In this document: positions 4,748-6,702 of the stretch, in pieces | Layout of the letters: every line of letters begins with the position of its first letter | Position numbering within the stretch: the first letter of the stretch is position 1 | Origin: Candidatus Mediterraneibacter colneyensis | Lineage (GTDB): Bacteria; Bacillota; Clostridia; Lachnospirales; Lachnospiraceae | DNA length: 6,702 nucleotides | Direction: 5' to 3' | Assembly (NCBI GenBank): GCA_019114745.1 | Contig: DXEY01000104.1 | Coordinates: 1-6,702, forward strand | Notes under the pieces: model-generated | What the model saw: only the letters and a program-made list of their open reading frames with translations | Database searches by the model: none | What the model was told of the DNA's origin: nothing | Position numbers and translations under genes: made by a program

Positions 4748-6373
4748 TTACATCATGCCCATTCCGCCAGCTCCGCCTGCCGGTGCTGCCGGCTGCGGCT
4801 CTTTAATGGTGGATACTACAGATTCTGTTGTGAGCAGTGTAGATGCAACGCTTGTCGCGTTCTGAAGAGCGCTTCTCGTAACCTTTGCGGGATCAAGGAT
4901 TCCGCTCTCTACCATATCTACATACTCTTCTTTATATGCGTCAAATCCGGTTCCCGGCTCTGACTCTCTTACTTTATTTACGATAACAGCTCCTTCAAGA
5001 CCTGCATTTGCTGCGATCTGGTACAGCGGAGCCTCCAGAGCTTTCAGGATAATGCGGGCGCCTGTCTTTTCGTCGCCTTCAAGCTCTTCTGTCATCTTTG
5101 CAACTTCCTTCGCAGCATGGATATATGCGGAACCGCCTCCTGCGATGATTCCTTCCTCTACTGCCGCTCTTGTCGCGTTGAGAGCATCCTCCATACGGAG
5201 TTTTGCCTCTTTCATCTCTGTCTCTGTAGCAGCGCCTACACGGATAACAGCTACGCCTCCTGCCAGTTTTGCAAGTCTCTCCTGAAGTTTCTCTCTGTCG
5301 AAATCAGATGTCGTCTCCTCGATCGCTTTCTTGATCTGAGCGATTCTGTCATTGATCGCGCTCTTCTCGCCGCAGCCGTCAACGATAACTGTGTTCTCTT
5401 TCTGGACTTTAACGGATTTTGCACGTCCGAGCTGATCCATTGTCGTCTCTTTCAGGTCAAGTCCGAGTTCCTCGGAGATCACCTGTCCGCCTGTCAGGAT
5501 CGCGATATCCTGAAGCATCTCTTTTCTTCTGTCGCCGTATCCCGGAGCTTTTACTGCAACTACGTTGAATGTACCGCGCAGTTTGTTTACGATCAGAGTT
5601 GTAAGAGCCTCGCCCTCGATATCCTCGGCAATGATAAGGAGTCTTGCACCGGACTGTACTACCTGCTCAAGGAGGGGCAGGATATCCTGGATGTTGGAGA
5701 TCTTCTTATCTGTGATCAGGATATACGGATCTTCCAGTACCGCTTCCATCTTCTCCATATCTGTTGCCATATATGCTGAAATATATCCGCGGTCAAACTG
5801 CATACCTTCTACAAGATCCAGCTCTGTCTGCATTGTCTTGGACTCTTCGATCGTGATAACTCCGTCGTTTGAAACTTTCTCCATCGCGTCGGCTACCATC
5901 TGTCCTACAGACTCATCGCCTGATGAAACAGCCGCAACTCTTGCGATCTGCTCTTTTCCTTTTACCTTGCTGCTCATAGCATGGATCGCTTCTACCGCTT
6001 TGTCCGTTGCTTTCTTCATACCTTTTCTCAGGACGATCGGGTTAGCGCCTGCTTCGAGGTTCTTCATTCCCTCGTGTACCATAGCCTGTGCCAGTACAGT
6101 AGCTGTTGTCGTACCGTCTCCGGCAACATCATTTGTCTTGGATGCAACTTCTCTGATAAGCTGTGCTCCCATGTTTTCAAACCCGTCTTCCAGCTCGATC
6201 TCTTTTGCGATCGTAACACCGTCGTTTGTGATCAGCGGTGCGCCGAAAGATTTGTCAAGAACTACGTTTCTTCCTTTCGGTCCAAGTGTAACTTTTACTG
6301 TATCAGCCAGCTGGTTCACGCCGCTTTCGAGGGCTGCTCTGGCTTCAGTTCCGTATTTGATTTCCTTTGCCAT
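4748..6373 (-). CDS. groL: Chaperonin GroEL (60 kDa, Hsp60)
   Basis: GroEL forms the double-ring, ATP-driven folding chamber in the cytoplasm, capped by GroES. The product is 541 residues, normal for the family. It has equatorial (about 1-133 and 408-520), intermediate and apical (about 190-375) domains. Visible motifs include ITNDGVTIAKEIEL (48-61), the ATP-binding loop AGDGTTT with Asp86, and VGAATETEMKE in the second intermediate segment. The C-terminus has the usual Gly-Met-rich tail (GGAGGMGMM). Two in-frame ATGs exist. The one at 6373 gives the conserved MAKEIKYG start and lies 10 nt after AAGGAG; the one at 6379 adds Met-Glu at only 4 nt. I prefer 6373 from homology. It follows groES by about 50 nt, and no separate promoter or CIRCE operator is seen between them. 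Confidence 0.98.
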   Translation of the reverse strand: MAKEIKYGTEARAALESGVNQLADTVKVTLGPKGRNVVLDKSFGAPLITNDGVTIAKEIELEDGFENMGAQLIREVASKTNDVAGDGTTTATVLAQAMVHEGMKNLEAGANPIVLRKGMKKATDKAVEAIHAMSSKVKGKEQIARVAAVSSGDESVGQMVADAMEKVSNDGVITIEESKTMQTELDLVEGMQFDRGYISAYMATDMEKMEAVLEDPYILITDKKISNIQDILPLLEQVVQSGARLLIIAEDIEGEALTTLIVNKLRGTFNVVAVKAPGYGDRRKEMLQDIAILTGGQVISEELGLDLKETTMDQLGRAKSVKVQKENTVIVDGCGEKSAINDRIAQIKKAIEETTSDFDREKLQERLAKLAGGVAVIRVGAATETEMKEAKLRMEDALNATRAAVEEGIIAGGGSAYIHAAKEVAKMTEELEGDEKTGARIILKALEAPLYQIAANAGLEGAVIVNKVRESEPGTGFDAYKEEYVDMVESGILDPAKVTRSALQNATSVASTLLTTESVVSTIKEPQPAAPAGGAGGMGMM

Positions 6374-6427
6374 TTCCATGCATCTCCTTATTCTTTGTTA
6401 TTCTATAATCAGTTCTGATATCCGCGC

Positions 6428-6702
6428 CTATTCCTCAACAATTGCCAGGATATCGCTCTGTTTTACAATGATATACTCTTCGCCGTCAAGCTCTACGTCT
6501 GTTCCTGCATATTTGGAATAGATCACCTTGTCGCCGGCCTTTACCTGCATCTCAACTTCTTTGCCATCTATATTTCCTCCAGGACCTACAGCAATAACTT
6601 CTGCCTCCTGGGGTTTTTCTTTCGCCTGTCCGGGAAGAACGATACCGGATTTTGTTGTCTCTTCTGCTTCTAACTGTTTTAAAACAATTTTGTCACCTAA
6701 TG
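6428..6702 (-). CDS. groS: Co-chaperonin GroES (10 kDa), partial, 5' end missing
   Basis: GroES forms the seven-subunit lid of the GroEL chamber. Ninety codons plus the TAG stop are present. The visible protein starts at LGDKIVLKQLE, so only about five or six N-terminal residues lie beyond the right edge. The mobile loop that contacts GroEL is seen at visible residues about 12-28 (EETTKSGIVLPGQAKEK). The roof segment and the conserved GPGG, AGDKVIYSKYAGT and the terminal YIIVKQSDILAIVE follow. It is the first gene of a two-gene operon with groEL. The promoter and any CIRCE element for HrcA control would lie outside the window. Confidence 0.97.
   Translation of the reverse strand, partial: LGDKIVLKQLEAEETTKSGIVLPGQAKEKPQEAEVIAVGPGGNIDGKEVEMQVKAGDKVIYSKYAGTDVELDGEEYIIVKQSDILAIVEE

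Noticed and set aside
6408..6419. ATCAG TT CTGAT inverted repeat between groES and groEL
   Set aside because: The arms are 5 bp with a 2-nt centre, too small to fold well as drawn. It does not match CIRCE, which would lie upstream of groES.
5565..6521. Long plus-strand open frame (318 codons) opposite groEL and groES
   Set aside because: It lies antisense to two unmistakable genes and is serine/isoleucine-rich in the way typical of reverse-frame shadows. No ribosome site or known domain is visible.

Overview
The window reads as a stretch of core chromosome from a Clostridia-class Firmicute, most likely a gut Lachnospiraceae. The reasons are the AGGAGG-type ribosome binding sites, intermediate base composition, the protein sequences of GroEL, GuaB, YqeG and EF-P, a chorismate mutase-shikimate kinase fusion, and a lone membrane-anchored Amidase_2 protein. 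This placement is by eye. All seven protein genes lie on the minus strand, so transcription runs from right to left.

From right to left: the 3' 90 codons of groES (gene start outside the window) and complete groEL form the chaperonin operon, closed by an intrinsic terminator with a perfect 14-bp stem (4682-4717). An AT-rich intergenic region follows; it holds an 8-bp inverted repeat with an 85-bp span and then a consensus-like promoter (TTGACA, 17 bp, TAGTAT) for guaB, the IMP dehydrogenase gene. guaB ends at its own terminator (2928-2970). Next is a membrane-anchored, zinc-type N-acetylmuramoyl-L-alanine amidase. Its start is poorly marked, and a 46-codon overlapping upstream ORF is noted.

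The left third is a compact cluster. A promoter (TTGCTA, 17 bp, TATAAT) precedes a bifunctional chorismate mutase-shikimate kinase gene. That gene overlaps yqeG (HAD IIIA-type phosphatase) by 8 bp, and efp (elongation factor P) follows after 56 bp. efp probably has an additional promoter inside the 3' end of yqeG, and the cluster ends at an intrinsic terminator (16-40). Sequence evidence moves three starts inward from the longest ORF: the fusion to 1967, guaB to 4458 and groEL to 6373.

The genes serve protein folding, guanine nucleotide synthesis, cell-wall turnover, aromatic amino acid synthesis and translation of polyproline stretches. I see no mobile element, CRISPR array, tRNA, rRNA, toxin or defence gene, and no evidence of a novel multi-gene system. 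The most notable items are the enzyme fusion with its structured leader, the amidase start region, and the inverted repeats upstream of guaB.
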